Below are positions 1 through 10,887 of a stretch of 64,000 nt of DNA, one piece after another. Source of the DNA: Candidatus Competibacteraceae bacterium. GTDB lineage: Bacteria; Pseudomonadota; Gammaproteobacteria; Competibacterales; Competibacteraceae. Position 1 is the stretch's first letter, and the number at the start of each line of letters is the position of its first letter. The translations under genes were made by a program, and so were the position numbers. The stretch is from the NCBI GenBank assembly GCA_016713505.1, contig JADJPA010000001.1, positions 434,001-498,000 of the forward strand, written 5' to 3'. A model generated the notes under the pieces. That model was not told the origin of the DNA. It was given only the letters and a program-made list of their open reading frames with translations, and ran no database searches.

Positions 1-147
1 TAATGGAGCAGGTTTAGGCCGCTTGGCTTCAAGACAATTCAAGTATGTTATTTAAATTTTCATAATTATCGCCCGCCTTCAATCGGCCGCAATCTGCGGC
101 CAAGCTGGATGAAAATAAAAGAATTATGCAGGAAAGCAGGAGTCTGT

Positions 148-594
148 TCATTGATGCTTCTCCCTGAACAGGCAGGCTATTGGCGGATTTGAACTGGCGC
201 ACTGATTAACGGTGTCAGCGACCATGGAAGGGGTGGAAGCGTTATCTTTATTGTGAAGCGATTGCCCTTCATTATGCAGTTTTACCGCAGCCTTGCGAGG
301 AGGCTGGATCGCGCTGGCTTGAGAAGGTTTTTCGAAATTGTTAATCGTGGTTGACGTATTGGCAGTCACGGACGTATTGGAGGTGACCGTATTAGAAAGC
401 ACTGAAGTGTTGGAGGTAATCGACGTATTCGTCACGGCCGGCACGACGGGCGGTTGAGGATTTAAAAAAGTTTTGACGGCTACCCAAGCTGAAATAATGC
501 CCGTGAGCGTGCCGATAATCCCTATAATGATGTTGATCTTTGCGTATCTTGGTTCCATGTCTTTATGGCGCGAGCTGGAAGCCGGTGGATTCAT
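148..594 (-). CDS. Small single-pass membrane protein with Asn/Ser/Thr-rich repeat
   Basis: I do not recognise this family. The 148-residue product has one clear hydrophobic segment at about residues 21-43 and a basic N-terminus before it, so it is probably anchored in the inner membrane with its C-terminus outside. Residues 55-86 form a low-complexity run in which the triplet Asn-Thr-Ser or Asn-Thr recurs about every five to eight residues; the DNA shows matching short repeats at about 337-432. The C-terminal third has two cysteines (residues 131 and 141) that could pair. An internal methionine at residue 13 is an alternative start. The hybrid kinase gene downstream on the same strand starts much further left-to-right and shares no obvious operon signal. 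Function unknown. Confidence 0.55.
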   Translation of the reverse strand: MNPPASSSRHKDMEPRYAKINIIIGIIGTLTGIISAWVAVKTFLNPQPPVVPAVTNTSITSNTSVLSNTVTSNTSVTANTSTTINNFEKPSQASAIQPPRKAAVKLHNEGQSLHNKDNASTPSMVADTVNQCASSNPPIACLFREKHQ

Positions 595-655
595 GAGGCC
601 CCATTCAATTAAACATGCGATAGCTTAATCATGGTAAGCAACTGGGGCGATTCAT

Positions 656-3121
<2,466 letters not shown>

Positions 3122-3274
3122 AGCGTTATCGTGGTGGCATAAAATCAGGCGCCGTTCAGAGCAGCTTTCCGAAAGCGTTTGTAAAGAGGCGAGCTAAAGC
3201 GGCTCAACCGCGACGGACCGTCAGTCTTGCTGGTATGATTGAGCGCGGCCCACGCGCGTTATAGTATTCATTTG

Positions 3275-3790
3275 ATGGCGAACTTTCTCGGCGAATTTGA
3301 ATGCAAGCTCGATTCCAAGCTGCGAATCGCGCTGCCGGTCGCCTTGAGAAAACAGCTTCCGGTCGAAGCCGAGGGCCGCTTGGTGGTCAACCGGGGTTTC
3401 GAGCAGCATCTGGTGCTGTATCCCTTTACCGAGTGGCGGCGCGTCACCGCCGAACTCGACCGCTTGAATCCGTTCGTCAAGAAAAATCGCGACTTCGCGC
3501 GCTATTTTCACCGGGGCGCCACCGAACTGGAACTGGACGCCAGCGGCCGGTTGCTGTTGCCGCGCCGGCTGTTGGATTACGCCGGCATTCGCGATGCGGT
3601 GATCCTGCTGGCTTACGCCCAGCGCATCGAATGCTGGGATCCGACGCTGTACGAGAACTTGCTGTCCGACGAACCGGCCGACTTCGCCCGGCTGGCGGAG
3701 GAAATCATGGGGGGCGCGGGGCGCGCGGAGCGAGACGTGGAACGCTTGCCGGACTTTCGGGGTCTGCCGCCGCCTGGTTCGCGCCATTAG
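3275..3790 (+). CDS. mraZ: MraZ-family transcriptional regulator, outside the dcw cluster
   Basis: A 171-residue protein with two SpoVT/AbrB-type half-domains, as in MraZ. The first half carries CKLDSKLRIALP and the second ELDASGRLLLP, both corresponding to the family's DxxxR signature. MraZ is a DNA-binding repressor that normally sits at the head of the division and cell-wall (dcw) cluster before rsmH. Here no rsmH, ftsL or mur gene is present; it stands alone between a kinase and an ABC transporter. I place the start at the ATG at 3275 (protein begins MANFLGEF), not at the upstream in-frame 3239, because MraZ proteins begin with this strand. The C-terminal tail is about 20 residues longer than usual and its coding end is antisense to the ynjD gene for 86 bases. 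Confidence 0.85.
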   Translation: MANFLGEFECKLDSKLRIALPVALRKQLPVEAEGRLVVNRGFEQHLVLYPFTEWRRVTAELDRLNPFVKKNRDFARYFHRGATELELDASGRLLLPRRLLDYAGIRDAVILLAYAQRIECWDPTLYENLLSDEPADFARLAEEIMGGAGRAERDVERLPDFRGLPPPGSRH

Positions 3791-4448
3791 TCGACGGCGC
3801 TTGATCCAGCATGACCAGCGGTCCGCCAGCGGCGTCGGCGTCGGCGGGATCGTGGGTGACCAGCAAGGTAGGCAAGCGCCGCTGGCGGGCGTGCTCGAAC
3901 ACGAACGTCCGCATCCGCGCCCGCAGTTCGGCGTCCAGCTTGGAAAACGGTTCGTCCAGCAACAGGGCAGCCGGCTCCGCCAACAAGGTGCGCATCAGCG
4001 CGGCGCGGGCGCGTTGGCCGCTGGATAAGGTTGCCGGATCTCGGTCGCCCAAGTCTTCCAAACCCGCATCCCGCAAGGCGGTTTCCACCCGGAAACGCCG
4101 GGTCTGGCGGGAATGTCCGCTTTTTAGGCCAAACGCCAAATTCTCGGCGACGCTCAGATGAGGAAACAGCAGCGCGTCCTGAAACAGAATGCCGACCCGC
4201 CGTTGTTCCAGCGGTAGATTCACCAACTCGCGCCCGCTGAGTCGCACGGAGCCTTCAGCGCGAAACGCGGGCGGCAGGGTGCCGCAAAGGTAGTTGAGCA
4301 AGGTGGATTTGCCGCAACCGCTCGGCCCCATTACCGTGATCACCTCGCCGGAGTGGATCGTCAGGTTCAAGGGCGCGAACAAAAGGCGGTTTTGCAGGCT
4401 GATGCGGACTTCCTGCAAGATTAAAATATGAGGGTCGGCGGCCTTCAT
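3705..4448 (-). CDS. ynjD: YnjD-type ABC transporter ATP-binding protein
   Basis: The cytoplasmic ATPase of a three-gene importer, 247 residues. Walker A is GPSGCGKST, the ABC signature LSSGQRARAAL and Walker B ALLLDEPFSKLD, with the switch histidine in LLVTHDP. It follows the permease gene with one base between the permease stop and this ATG, so the two are translationally coupled. The order binding protein, fused permease, ATPase matches E. coli ynjBCD, whose substrate is not established. The last 30 or so residues form a proline/alanine-rich tail beyond the usual YnjD end and are encoded antisense to the 3' end of mraZ; they may be a recent extension after loss of the ancestral stop. Confidence 0.9.
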   Translation of the reverse strand: MKAADPHILILQEVRISLQNRLLFAPLNLTIHSGEVITVMGPSGCGKSTLLNYLCGTLPPAFRAEGSVRLSGRELVNLPLEQRRVGILFQDALLFPHLSVAENLAFGLKSGHSRQTRRFRVETALRDAGLEDLGDRDPATLSSGQRARAALMRTLLAEPAALLLDEPFSKLDAELRARMRTFVFEHARQRRLPTLLVTHDPADADAAGGPLVMLDQAPSTNGANQAAADPESPASVPRLAPRAPRPP

Positions 4449-4449
4449 T

Positions 4450-6138
4450 TCAGGGCTCCCGCCGCCGCGCCAGCCACAGCGCCAGGGCGAAGCCGAGCAG
4501 CGGCAGCGCCGTCTGCACCGCCGCGAACACGCCGATGATCCGCCGGTTGCCGCCGCTCGCCAAGGTGACCGCCTCCGTGGTGACGGTCGCGTACCGACCC
4601 GCGCCGGCTAACAGCGTCGGCAGATATTGCGCGACGCTGACCGAAAAGCCCACCGCCGCCGCCACCGCGACCGGGCCGCGCAACATCGGCAATTTGATCC
4701 GCCAGAAGCTTCGGGCGTGACTGGCTCCCAACGCCAGCGCGGTCTGTTCGTAACGGGGATCGAACGCCCGCCAGGGATCGGCCAGCGACAGGAACACATA
4801 GGGCAGCACGAACAGCAGATGGGTCCAGACCAGCGCCGGCCAGCCGCCGTCCAGGCCGCTCCAAGCCAGCAGCACCTGAATGCCGAACAAAAAACCGACT
4901 TGCGGGACCAGCAGGGGCAGATACAGCAACCATAAACTTCGGCCCGAGAAGGTCGGACGACGGTGGCCTTCATGCTCCAGGCAAGCGACCGACAACACCA
5001 GCGCCAGCCCGGTCGCCGCCACGCCGATAATCAAAGTATGCCACGTCATGGCCAGCAGATTGTCGAACTGACCGCTCCAATTTTCCAAGGTCCACTGTTC
5101 GGGCCAAGCCAGCGGAAACGTCCAGCGACGGGCGAACGACCACAGCACCATGACCAGCACGCTGGAAGCCGCCAGCCCCAACGCCAGCCCGCCGCCGCCG
5201 AGCGCCGTCTGGCGGGAGGTAGCGCCCGTGCCGCCGCGCGCGCCACCGACCAGCCAGGGCCGGCTGTAGCGTGCTAGCCTGCGGAGCGCGCCTTCCCACG
5301 TCGCCAGCGAAACCAGCGTCAGCAACGTCAGCAGAATGGCCGCCGCCGCCGCGGGCAGGCGCCAGGTCAACACCGGGTCGTTGAACCAGCGCAGCGCCTG
5401 CACCGCCAGGGTCGGCGGCGTGCTGGGTCCGATGATCAGCGCCACATCGACCACGGTCAGCGCGAAAGCCAGCGCGGCAAACACCGGCAAGCGCAGCAGC
5501 GGATAGAGCGAGGGCAGGATCACCTTCAAGAAAACCATCACCGGGCCGTAACCGAGCGAGCGCGCCACGGCCGACCAGGAGTCGACCGGTAATTGGGCCA
5601 GACCGGCCAGCCCCATGAAGAGTAGATAAGGCGTTTCCTTGAGAGTCAGCGCCAGAATCAGGCTCAACCCCCAACGGTCTTGCGGTCCGAAACCGGCAAA
5701 ATCGGGCGGTCGCTCCCAGCCGGTTGCCCACGGCGCCAGCCAGCGCGCCAGCCAGCCGCTGGGGGCGATCAGGAACGCCAGTCCGAAAGCCAGCGCCGCG
5801 GGGGGGATCGCCAGCAACGGGGCCAACCAACGGCGGATGCGGTGCAGCCAGGCCGTGTGATAGCACGTCGCCAACAGCGCCAACGCCAGCAGCAGCGACA
5901 GCGAGGTGGTGGCGAAGCCGGTCCACAGCGTCAGTCCCAGCGAATGCCACAAACCCGGTTGCGCCAACAGAGCGCGCCAGGGTTGCAGGGAAAACTCAGC
6001 GGCGCCCACTACCGGCAACCAGCCGACTGCTGGCAGCAGGGTGCCGATCAAACCGGCTCCGATAGGAACCAGTAGTAAAAACAGCGTCAGCGCCGGCGCG
6101 CGGGCGAGCGAGACTCCACCCCAAGGCTCACCCTTCAC
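4450..6138 (-). CDS. ynjC: YnjC-type fused ABC transporter permease
   Basis: A 562-residue inner-membrane permease containing two copies of the binding-protein-dependent transport domain in one chain, as in YnjC and ThiP/FbpB-type permeases. Roughly twelve hydrophobic segments are visible, with an arginine-rich linker between the halves around residues 285-310. An EAA-type coupling loop is visible in each half (ARSLGYGPVMVFLKVILP and ALGASHARSFWRIKLP). The gene lies between the periplasmic binding protein (15 bases upstream) and the ATPase (1 base downstream), so all three should be one transcript. The substrate cannot be read from sequence. Confidence 0.9.
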   Translation of the reverse strand: MKGEPWGGVSLARAPALTLFLLLVPIGAGLIGTLLPAVGWLPVVGAAEFSLQPWRALLAQPGLWHSLGLTLWTGFATTSLSLLLALALLATCYHTAWLHRIRRWLAPLLAIPPAALAFGLAFLIAPSGWLARWLAPWATGWERPPDFAGFGPQDRWGLSLILALTLKETPYLLFMGLAGLAQLPVDSWSAVARSLGYGPVMVFLKVILPSLYPLLRLPVFAALAFALTVVDVALIIGPSTPPTLAVQALRWFNDPVLTWRLPAAAAAILLTLLTLVSLATWEGALRRLARYSRPWLVGGARGGTGATSRQTALGGGGLALGLAASSVLVMVLWSFARRWTFPLAWPEQWTLENWSGQFDNLLAMTWHTLIIGVAATGLALVLSVACLEHEGHRRPTFSGRSLWLLYLPLLVPQVGFLFGIQVLLAWSGLDGGWPALVWTHLLFVLPYVFLSLADPWRAFDPRYEQTALALGASHARSFWRIKLPMLRGPVAVAAAVGFSVSVAQYLPTLLAGAGRYATVTTEAVTLASGGNRRIIGVFAAVQTALPLLGFALALWLARRREP

Positions 6139-6153
6139 CGCGGGCGTCTCAAA

Positions 6154-7407
6154 CTAGCGGCTGTAGCGGGCGCGCCATGCGGCTTCCAGTCGCTCCATCC
6201 AACTCGGGTGCGGTTCGGGCAACGGCGTGCCCAGTTCGCCAGGGCTCAGCGTGGCGACGCCTCGCTTCAACCGGGTAAATCGCTCGCGGTCGGCGGCCGT
6301 CAGCTTTTCGAGGCCCAGCACGGTCGGATCGCCCCAAACGGTGGGGTCCAGTTTGCGGGCTTGCGCTTCGGGTGACAGCAGGAAATTGGCGACGACCTGG
6401 GCGCCCTCCTTGGCGCTGGAATTGTAAGGAATGGCAACGAAATGAGTGTTGCCGATGGTGCCGCCGGCCAATACGTAGGTGCGCACCGTGTTCCGCAGGT
6501 TGCCTTTTTCGATTTCCGCCGAAGCGTCGTTGGGGTTGAGACTGAACGCGAGATCGATTTCGCTATCCGCCAGCAGTTGGCGCAGCGCCGGCGCGCTTTG
6601 GGGGAAGGTGTGACCTTGCCGCCAGAGGTGCGGGCGGATTTCGTCCAGCCACCCCCACAACGGCACGGTCACCGGCCCGAAACTGGTTTCGCTCACCGGT
6701 TTTTGCAAGGCTTCTTGCTGGTCGGTCAGTTCGATGAGGATCTGTTTGAGAAAGGTCGAGCCGAGCGTATCCGGCGGTTCTGGATAGGTGAACCGGCCGG
6801 GATGCGCCTTGGCGTAAGCCATCAGTTCGGAAGCCGACTTCGGCGGATGGGTTAATTGCGTCGGATCGTAAATGAAAACGATCTGGGCCTTGCCCCACGG
6901 GGCTTCCATGCCGTCGACCGGCTCGGTGAAATCCAGCTTGGTGCTTGGGATGGTGACGGTATCGACCGAGGGGTAGTTGGGCAGCCGCTCGGAGAAAGGC
7001 CCGAACAATAAACCGTTATCCTTCATGGTGTGAAAATTTTCGCCGTTGATCCACAGCAGATCCACCGTGCCCTTTTCGTGGCGGCCGGCGTATTTTTCCG
7101 CCAGAATCCGCGATACGGTTTCGGCGATATCGGCCACCTTCACATGATGGAGCACGATGCCATAGCGGTCCTTGACCTGGTCGCCGACCCAGGCGATGTA
7201 GGCGTTGATTTTTTCATCGCCGCCCCAGCCGTTCCAATACACGGCTTGACCTCGCGCTGTTTTCTCGATGTCTTCCCAAGACGGTTCGGCGGCGCCGATC
7301 GCTCCAGCCGTGATGAACGCAGCCAGCAGCAAGGCCATGCCACGCAGTCGCCTGCTCGATAAGTTGTCCATCATCGCCATCACGCATCCCCTTGAATCAA
7401 GTGTCAT
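6154..7407 (-). CDS. ynjB: YnjB-type ABC transporter periplasmic substrate-binding protein
   Basis: A 417-residue periplasmic solute-binding protein. A signal peptide lies within residues 1-40: basic SSRRLRG, then a hydrophobic stretch ending in AIGAAE. The mature part starts WEDIEKTARGQAVYWNGWGG, characteristic of YnjB, and keeps the DLLWINGENF segment of the family. The annotated start has several in-frame methionines (residues 1, 10, 12, 13); the later ones give a more typical signal peptide, so the true start may be near 7371-7380. It heads the ynjBCD operon. I looked upstream for a thiamine-pyrophosphate riboswitch and did not find one, so a thiamine role is not supported. Confidence 0.9.
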   Translation of the reverse strand: MTLDSRGCVMAMMDNLSSRRLRGMALLLAAFITAGAIGAAEPSWEDIEKTARGQAVYWNGWGGDEKINAYIAWVGDQVKDRYGIVLHHVKVADIAETVSRILAEKYAGRHEKGTVDLLWINGENFHTMKDNGLLFGPFSERLPNYPSVDTVTIPSTKLDFTEPVDGMEAPWGKAQIVFIYDPTQLTHPPKSASELMAYAKAHPGRFTYPEPPDTLGSTFLKQILIELTDQQEALQKPVSETSFGPVTVPLWGWLDEIRPHLWRQGHTFPQSAPALRQLLADSEIDLAFSLNPNDASAEIEKGNLRNTVRTYVLAGGTIGNTHFVAIPYNSSAKEGAQVVANFLLSPEAQARKLDPTVWGDPTVLGLEKLTAADRERFTRLKRGVATLSPGELGTPLPEPHPSWMERLEAAWRARYSR

Positions 7408-7784
7408 TCACGCTTCGCGCGGCGGCTTGTCGCCCGCCGTTTCGGCACGTTTGGGTTATCGCCATCGGATTAGATGATGATCTACCCGATGGGTGGTATG
7501 CGCCACCCGCCTGTACCGTCCGGGTCGGGTTGGCTGCGCCAAGTCAAAGGTATATTGTCCAGACCCCCCAAAAACAGTCCTAACAAGATTACTCTTATTG
7601 GAGATAGTTTGATGGGATGAGCTCGCTTGAGCCGATTGAAGGTCACTCGGGTCGGATTTCAATTGTAGTGACTGGGAACCGCGATAGCGTGGTACAGCTC
7701 AGAAATACTGCGGCTTCATTCGAACAATCTTATCGGTCGGTCGAGAGAAGACAAGCCCCGTCTTTATCATGGGAGATAACCGCC
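7408..7784. other. Divergent intergenic region ynjB / MBL hydrolase
   Basis: A region of about 375 bases between two divergent genes that must hold both promoters. An upstream in-frame GTG/ATG extension of the hydrolase exists from 7617, but its residues do not resemble the family. A six-C run and six-A/T stretches lie near 7564-7575. A possible but weak sigma-70-like pair reads TTGGCT then TATTGT with 17 bases between them (about 7529-7557, plus strand). No riboswitch or strong terminator was seen. Confidence 0.3.
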
Positions 7785-8717
7785 ATGACAACCGCTCGCA
7801 AACTCGATATAGGCGTCTTGAAACGGTTGACGATCCGCTGCATTTCCGAAACGGGTTGGTTCGATACCGATACCGTATTTGGCGACATTCGTGAGGCCGG
7901 TGGCGCTGAAACCGATCAGTACGCCATCCCCTGGCCACCGTTTGGCGCGCTGCACGCGGATAACGCCGCTGGCTTCTCGGCCTTGCTGGAGGCGGAACAG
8001 ATCGATGGGAGCGTGCGCCGTCTGCTGTTCGACACCGGCTGGAATCCGGCCTGGATGGACCGGCGTTTCGCTGAGGAAGGCATCGACCGGCTATTGCGGG
8101 AAGGCGAGATCGAAGCGCTCATCATCAGTCACGAGCATTTCGATCACTTTTGGGGGGTCGGATCGACGCTCAAGCACTGCCCCGGAATCACCATTTACGT
8201 CCCCGAAGGGTTTCATCCGGCGGGCTTCGATTTGATCCGCCAGCAGGGTCATACCGGATCGGTCGTCACCGTGGCCGCCGACCGACCCCAGATTCTGTTT
8301 CGCGGCCTGGCGCTGGTCAGTTTTCCGATGAACACGCTGCTGAAGGTCGGGGGCGAAAATGTCCTGTACGCCCATCTTCACGAGCGCGGCATGGCGATGG
8401 TGACCGGCTGCGGTCATGGTGGCGTCCTCAATTTATTGGACTACGCCCGTCAGGCGTTCGTCGGCGGCGAGCGCATTCACGCGCTTTACGGCGGGCTGCA
8501 CATCGCGCCGCTGGATGATTGGGATGAAGCCCGCGATCGCATCATCAACGGCCTGCGCAGCTACCACATCGACAAACTGGCTTGCAATCATTGCACCGGG
8601 CGCACGGCGGTCGAGAAAATGTTGGAAATCGGCCTACCGGTGCAGCGAGGTACCGCCCGTAACGGCTCTCAAACGAATTTATTCCTGGGTAATGGAGACG
8701 TGTTGGAATTGGGATGA
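7785..8717 (+). CDS. MBL-fold metallohydrolase of the COG1237 type
   Basis: A 310-residue soluble metallo-beta-lactamase-fold protein. The metal-binding motif HEHFDH sits at residues 116-121, with further ligands likely in VTGCGHGG and YGGLH, and the C-terminal HCTGRTA is typical of COG1237 proteins, a group that includes a dihydropterin-linked synthase of archaea and many uncharacterised bacterial hydrolases. The start at 7785 is preceded by GGGAGATAACC, a good ribosome site; the frame is open further upstream to 7617 but the added residues look non-native. Its 3' end overlaps pyrC by 39 bases on the opposite strand. The substrate is unknown; a pterin-related reaction is only a family-level guess. 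Confidence 0.85.
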   Translation: MTTARKLDIGVLKRLTIRCISETGWFDTDTVFGDIREAGGAETDQYAIPWPPFGALHADNAAGFSALLEAEQIDGSVRRLLFDTGWNPAWMDRRFAEEGIDRLLREGEIEALIISHEHFDHFWGVGSTLKHCPGITIYVPEGFHPAGFDLIRQQGHTGSVVTVAADRPQILFRGLALVSFPMNTLLKVGGENVLYAHLHERGMAMVTGCGHGGVLNLLDYARQAFVGGERIHALYGGLHIAPLDDWDEARDRIINGLRSYHIDKLACNHCTGRTAVEKMLEIGLPVQRGTARNGSQTNLFLGNGDVLELG

Positions 8718-9770
8718 GCAGGGTTGGTCTGTCGCTGCCGGCGCGATGCGCCAGGCCAGTGTTTCCCCGGCCCGCAGTGGAACCAATTCATCCGCGCCGA
8801 ACGGCAACCGTTCGGGCACCAAGGTCGCCTGACGGCACAGGGTGATCGTGCCAGTATTGCGCGGTAGGCCGTAAAAATCGGGGCCATGAAAGCTGGCAAA
8901 GGCTTCCAGCCGCTCCAATGCGCCGACCGAATCGAACGCCTCGGCGTACAGCTCCAGCGCGGCGTGAGCGGTGTAGCAGCCGGCGCAGCCGCAAGCGGTT
9001 TCCTTGCCTTGACGCGGATGGGGTGCGCTGTCGGTGCCGAGAAAATATTTGGGGTTGCCGCTGGTGGCGGCTTCGAGCAGCGCCTGACGGTGCCGCTCGC
9101 GCTTGAGGACCGGCAGGCAGTAGTAATGAGGCCGGATGCCGCCCTGAAAAATCGTGTTGCGGTTGTAGAGCAGGTGATGAGCGGTGAGGGTGGCGGCAAC
9201 CGTGGCCGGCGCTTCTCGCACGTAATCCGCCGCATCCTGGGTCGTGATGTGCTCCAGCACGATCTTCAAGACGGGAAAATCCCGCGTGAGCGGGTCCAAA
9301 ACCCGTTCGATGAACACCGCCTCACGGTCGAACAGATCGACCGTCGGGTCGGTGACCTCGCCGTGAATCAATAACGGCAATCCTTGGGTCTGCATCGCGT
9401 CCAACACCGGGTAAATTCCGCGAAGGTCGGTCACGCCCGCATCGGAATGCGTCGTTGCGCCGGCGGGATAAAGCTTGCAGGCGACGATATGGCCGGTCGC
9501 CTTGGCGCGGGCGATCTCGGCGGGTGGGGTGGCGTCGGTCAAATAGAGGGTCATCAGCGGTTGGAAAGCCGCCGCGGGCGGCACGGCTTCCAAAATTCGC
9601 GACCGGTAGCTCAAGGCCTGTTCGGCGGTCGTCACCGGCGGGCGCAGGTTGGGCATGATGATGGCGCGGGCGAACTGACGGGCGCTGTGCGGCACCACCG
9701 CGCGCAGGGCCGCGCCATCGCGCACATGCAAGTGCCAGTCATCAGGACGGGTAAAACGGAGAGTGTTCAT
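8679..9770 (-). CDS. pyrC: Dihydroorotase (class II)
   Basis: Catalyses the reversible cyclisation of carbamoyl aspartate to dihydroorotate in de novo pyrimidine synthesis, in the cytoplasm. The 363-residue protein has the metal motif DWHLHVRDG near residues 11-19, the carbamylated lysine in ACKLYPAGATTHSDAGV (Lys about 98), and histidines in LIHGEVTD and LEHITTQDAADYV. The length is close to the roughly 345-350 residues of class II enzymes. The gene stands alone, convergent with the MBL hydrolase and sharing 39 bases with it. Upstream lies the AT-rich 9.8-10.2 kb region. Confidence 0.96.
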   Translation of the reverse strand: MNTLRFTRPDDWHLHVRDGAALRAVVPHSARQFARAIIMPNLRPPVTTAEQALSYRSRILEAVPPAAAFQPLMTLYLTDATPPAEIARAKATGHIVACKLYPAGATTHSDAGVTDLRGIYPVLDAMQTQGLPLLIHGEVTDPTVDLFDREAVFIERVLDPLTRDFPVLKIVLEHITTQDAADYVREAPATVAATLTAHHLLYNRNTIFQGGIRPHYYCLPVLKRERHRQALLEAATSGNPKYFLGTDSAPHPRQGKETACGCAGCYTAHAALELYAEAFDSVGALERLEAFASFHGPDFYGLPRNTGTITLCRQATLVPERLPFGADELVPLRAGETLAWRIAPAATDQPCSSQFQHVSITQE

Positions 9771-10216
9771 GGCAAGTTTTTGGGTGTTCGCCGGGTTATT
9801 GATCCACTTCTTTATTTAAAATCAATATATTAAATAAAAATTCCGCGAATTGGTCTCAATGGCCTTTCGGAGCGGATATTTCCCCGGTTTTATTTGACGT
9901 TTTTTGCGCTATCTTTGGATCATGTATCATTTTAAGCAAAACTGCTATAAATTTAAGGACAGTGAAGTCTGCGTTTTGGGGTGGTTTACAGCGCTAGATT
10001 TCCAGCTTGTGATACGTGTAATAGGCGTATTTGAGAATGTGGCTGCTCGGTTTTTTCGGTCAGCGCCTCGCCCCTGGTCGGGAAGCAATACTCCGGTTGC
10101 GTGGCTCCTGAAACCAGAAACGAACGTGACGGCCTAGCCCTCTTGTCACGGTTTGACAAGAAAGGCTGTTTTATCAAGCAAATTTATTATGCACTAAATG
10201 AAGAGGCGGAGCCAAC
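9771..10216. other. AT-rich intergenic region before the CHAT-like gene
   Basis: About 445 bases with no convincing gene. It is clearly richer in A and T than the flanking housekeeping genes (runs such as TTTATTTAAAATC and AAATTTATTATG). A plus-strand frame at 9904-10137 has no recognisable features and I reject it. Near the downstream end is a short inverted repeat (10142-10160). The change of composition here marks the left edge of the insert that carries the next two genes. Confidence 0.5.
10142..10160. promoter_or_regulatory. Inverted repeat upstream of CHAT-like gene, possible operator
   Basis: Seven-base arms CTTGTCA and TGACAAG are separated by CGGTT. The repeat lies 57 bases before the ATG of the CHAT-like gene. 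The right arm contains TTGACA, a perfect -35 hexamer, but no -10 hexamer at the usual spacing follows. It could be a repressor site; there is no proof. Confidence 0.35.
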
Positions 10217-10885
10217 ATGTGGCAAGTGACAGAATTAATACCGCATATTCCGAAAAATATTGAAAATAAAGCGCCCCGGTTATTTTTTGCCTTGTATTAT
10301 AAAACAGACGATGATGCTTTTAAAAAAGCCGCTCAAACATGGCGCGATGAAATCAAGAAACGGTATAATTTTTCCGTGGCCATCGATGAGTTTTTCGAAA
10401 AACAAGTGACTTCGGAAAAAAGCTTTAAAGCTGCGTGGGACGAATTATATGCGCTGGCGGCAGGGGGTCATTTTGAAGTATTGGCGGGCAATCTTTTAAC
10501 TCATGCTTCAATCGGTGACAACAGAAATGATGGCCTCGAATTTTCTCGATCGGATAATGAAGATGGAACCCTCAAGCACTCGGAAATCGTGGCGCTGAAA
10601 AAACTGCCTTGGGCGAAAAATGGATTTTTGATTTTATCGGGTTGCAATACCGGTTTGGCGAAGGGACGAAGCTGGATACCCGCGCATTCTTTTGCGCTGG
10701 TACAAGGTGTTCCGACGGTCGGGCAATCTGGCTACGCCTATTTTTCAAAAGACTGGATGACTTACCAGGAAACTTCCGCTTCGGATAACAGAATGTGTTT
10801 GTGGGCTTACGATAGAAGAAAAAACACCCCGACGCTTTTTTTTGGGTCTGATCGCCGGATGGCTGGAATCGTATTCAGGGTCTAA
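10217..10885 (+). CDS. CHAT/caspase-like protease domain protein
   Basis: A 222-residue cytoplasmic protein, probably a cysteine protease of the caspase-like CHAT type. The motif LILSGCNTGL (Cys143) matches the CHAT nucleophile box, and GNLLTHAS (His96), followed by GLEFS, is placed like the CHAT histidine before its glycine/strand element. DGTLKHSEIVALKKLP ahead of the cysteine fits the usual strand-helix order. There is no TPR, death-fold or other sensor domain, so it is a minimal domain. The gene is AT-rich compared with its neighbours and is followed after two bases by a membrane protein gene. CHAT proteases in bacteria often act in defence or programmed cell death beside membrane effectors; that role here is inference. 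The catalytic dyad is identified by eye only. Confidence 0.6.
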   Translation: MWQVTELIPHIPKNIENKAPRLFFALYYKTDDDAFKKAAQTWRDEIKKRYNFSVAIDEFFEKQVTSEKSFKAAWDELYALAAGGHFEVLAGNLLTHASIGDNRNDGLEFSRSDNEDGTLKHSEIVALKKLPWAKNGFLILSGCNTGLAKGRSWIPAHSFALVQGVPTVGQSGYAYFSKDWMTYQETSASDNRMCLWAYDRRKNTPTLFFGSDRRMAGIVFRV

Positions 10886-10887
10886 GC

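Noticed and set aside
85..101. Inverted repeat GGCCGCA/TGCGGCC as terminator
   Set aside because: A seven-base stem with a three-base loop and no T tract on either strand; too weak to call.
7408..7620. Thiamine-pyrophosphate riboswitch upstream of ynjB
   Set aside because: Neither the CTGAGA box nor the long conserved 3' element is present on the minus strand.
9904..10137. 77-codon frame in the AT-rich gap
   Set aside because: No ribosome site, no domain or membrane pattern, and not coupled to a neighbour.
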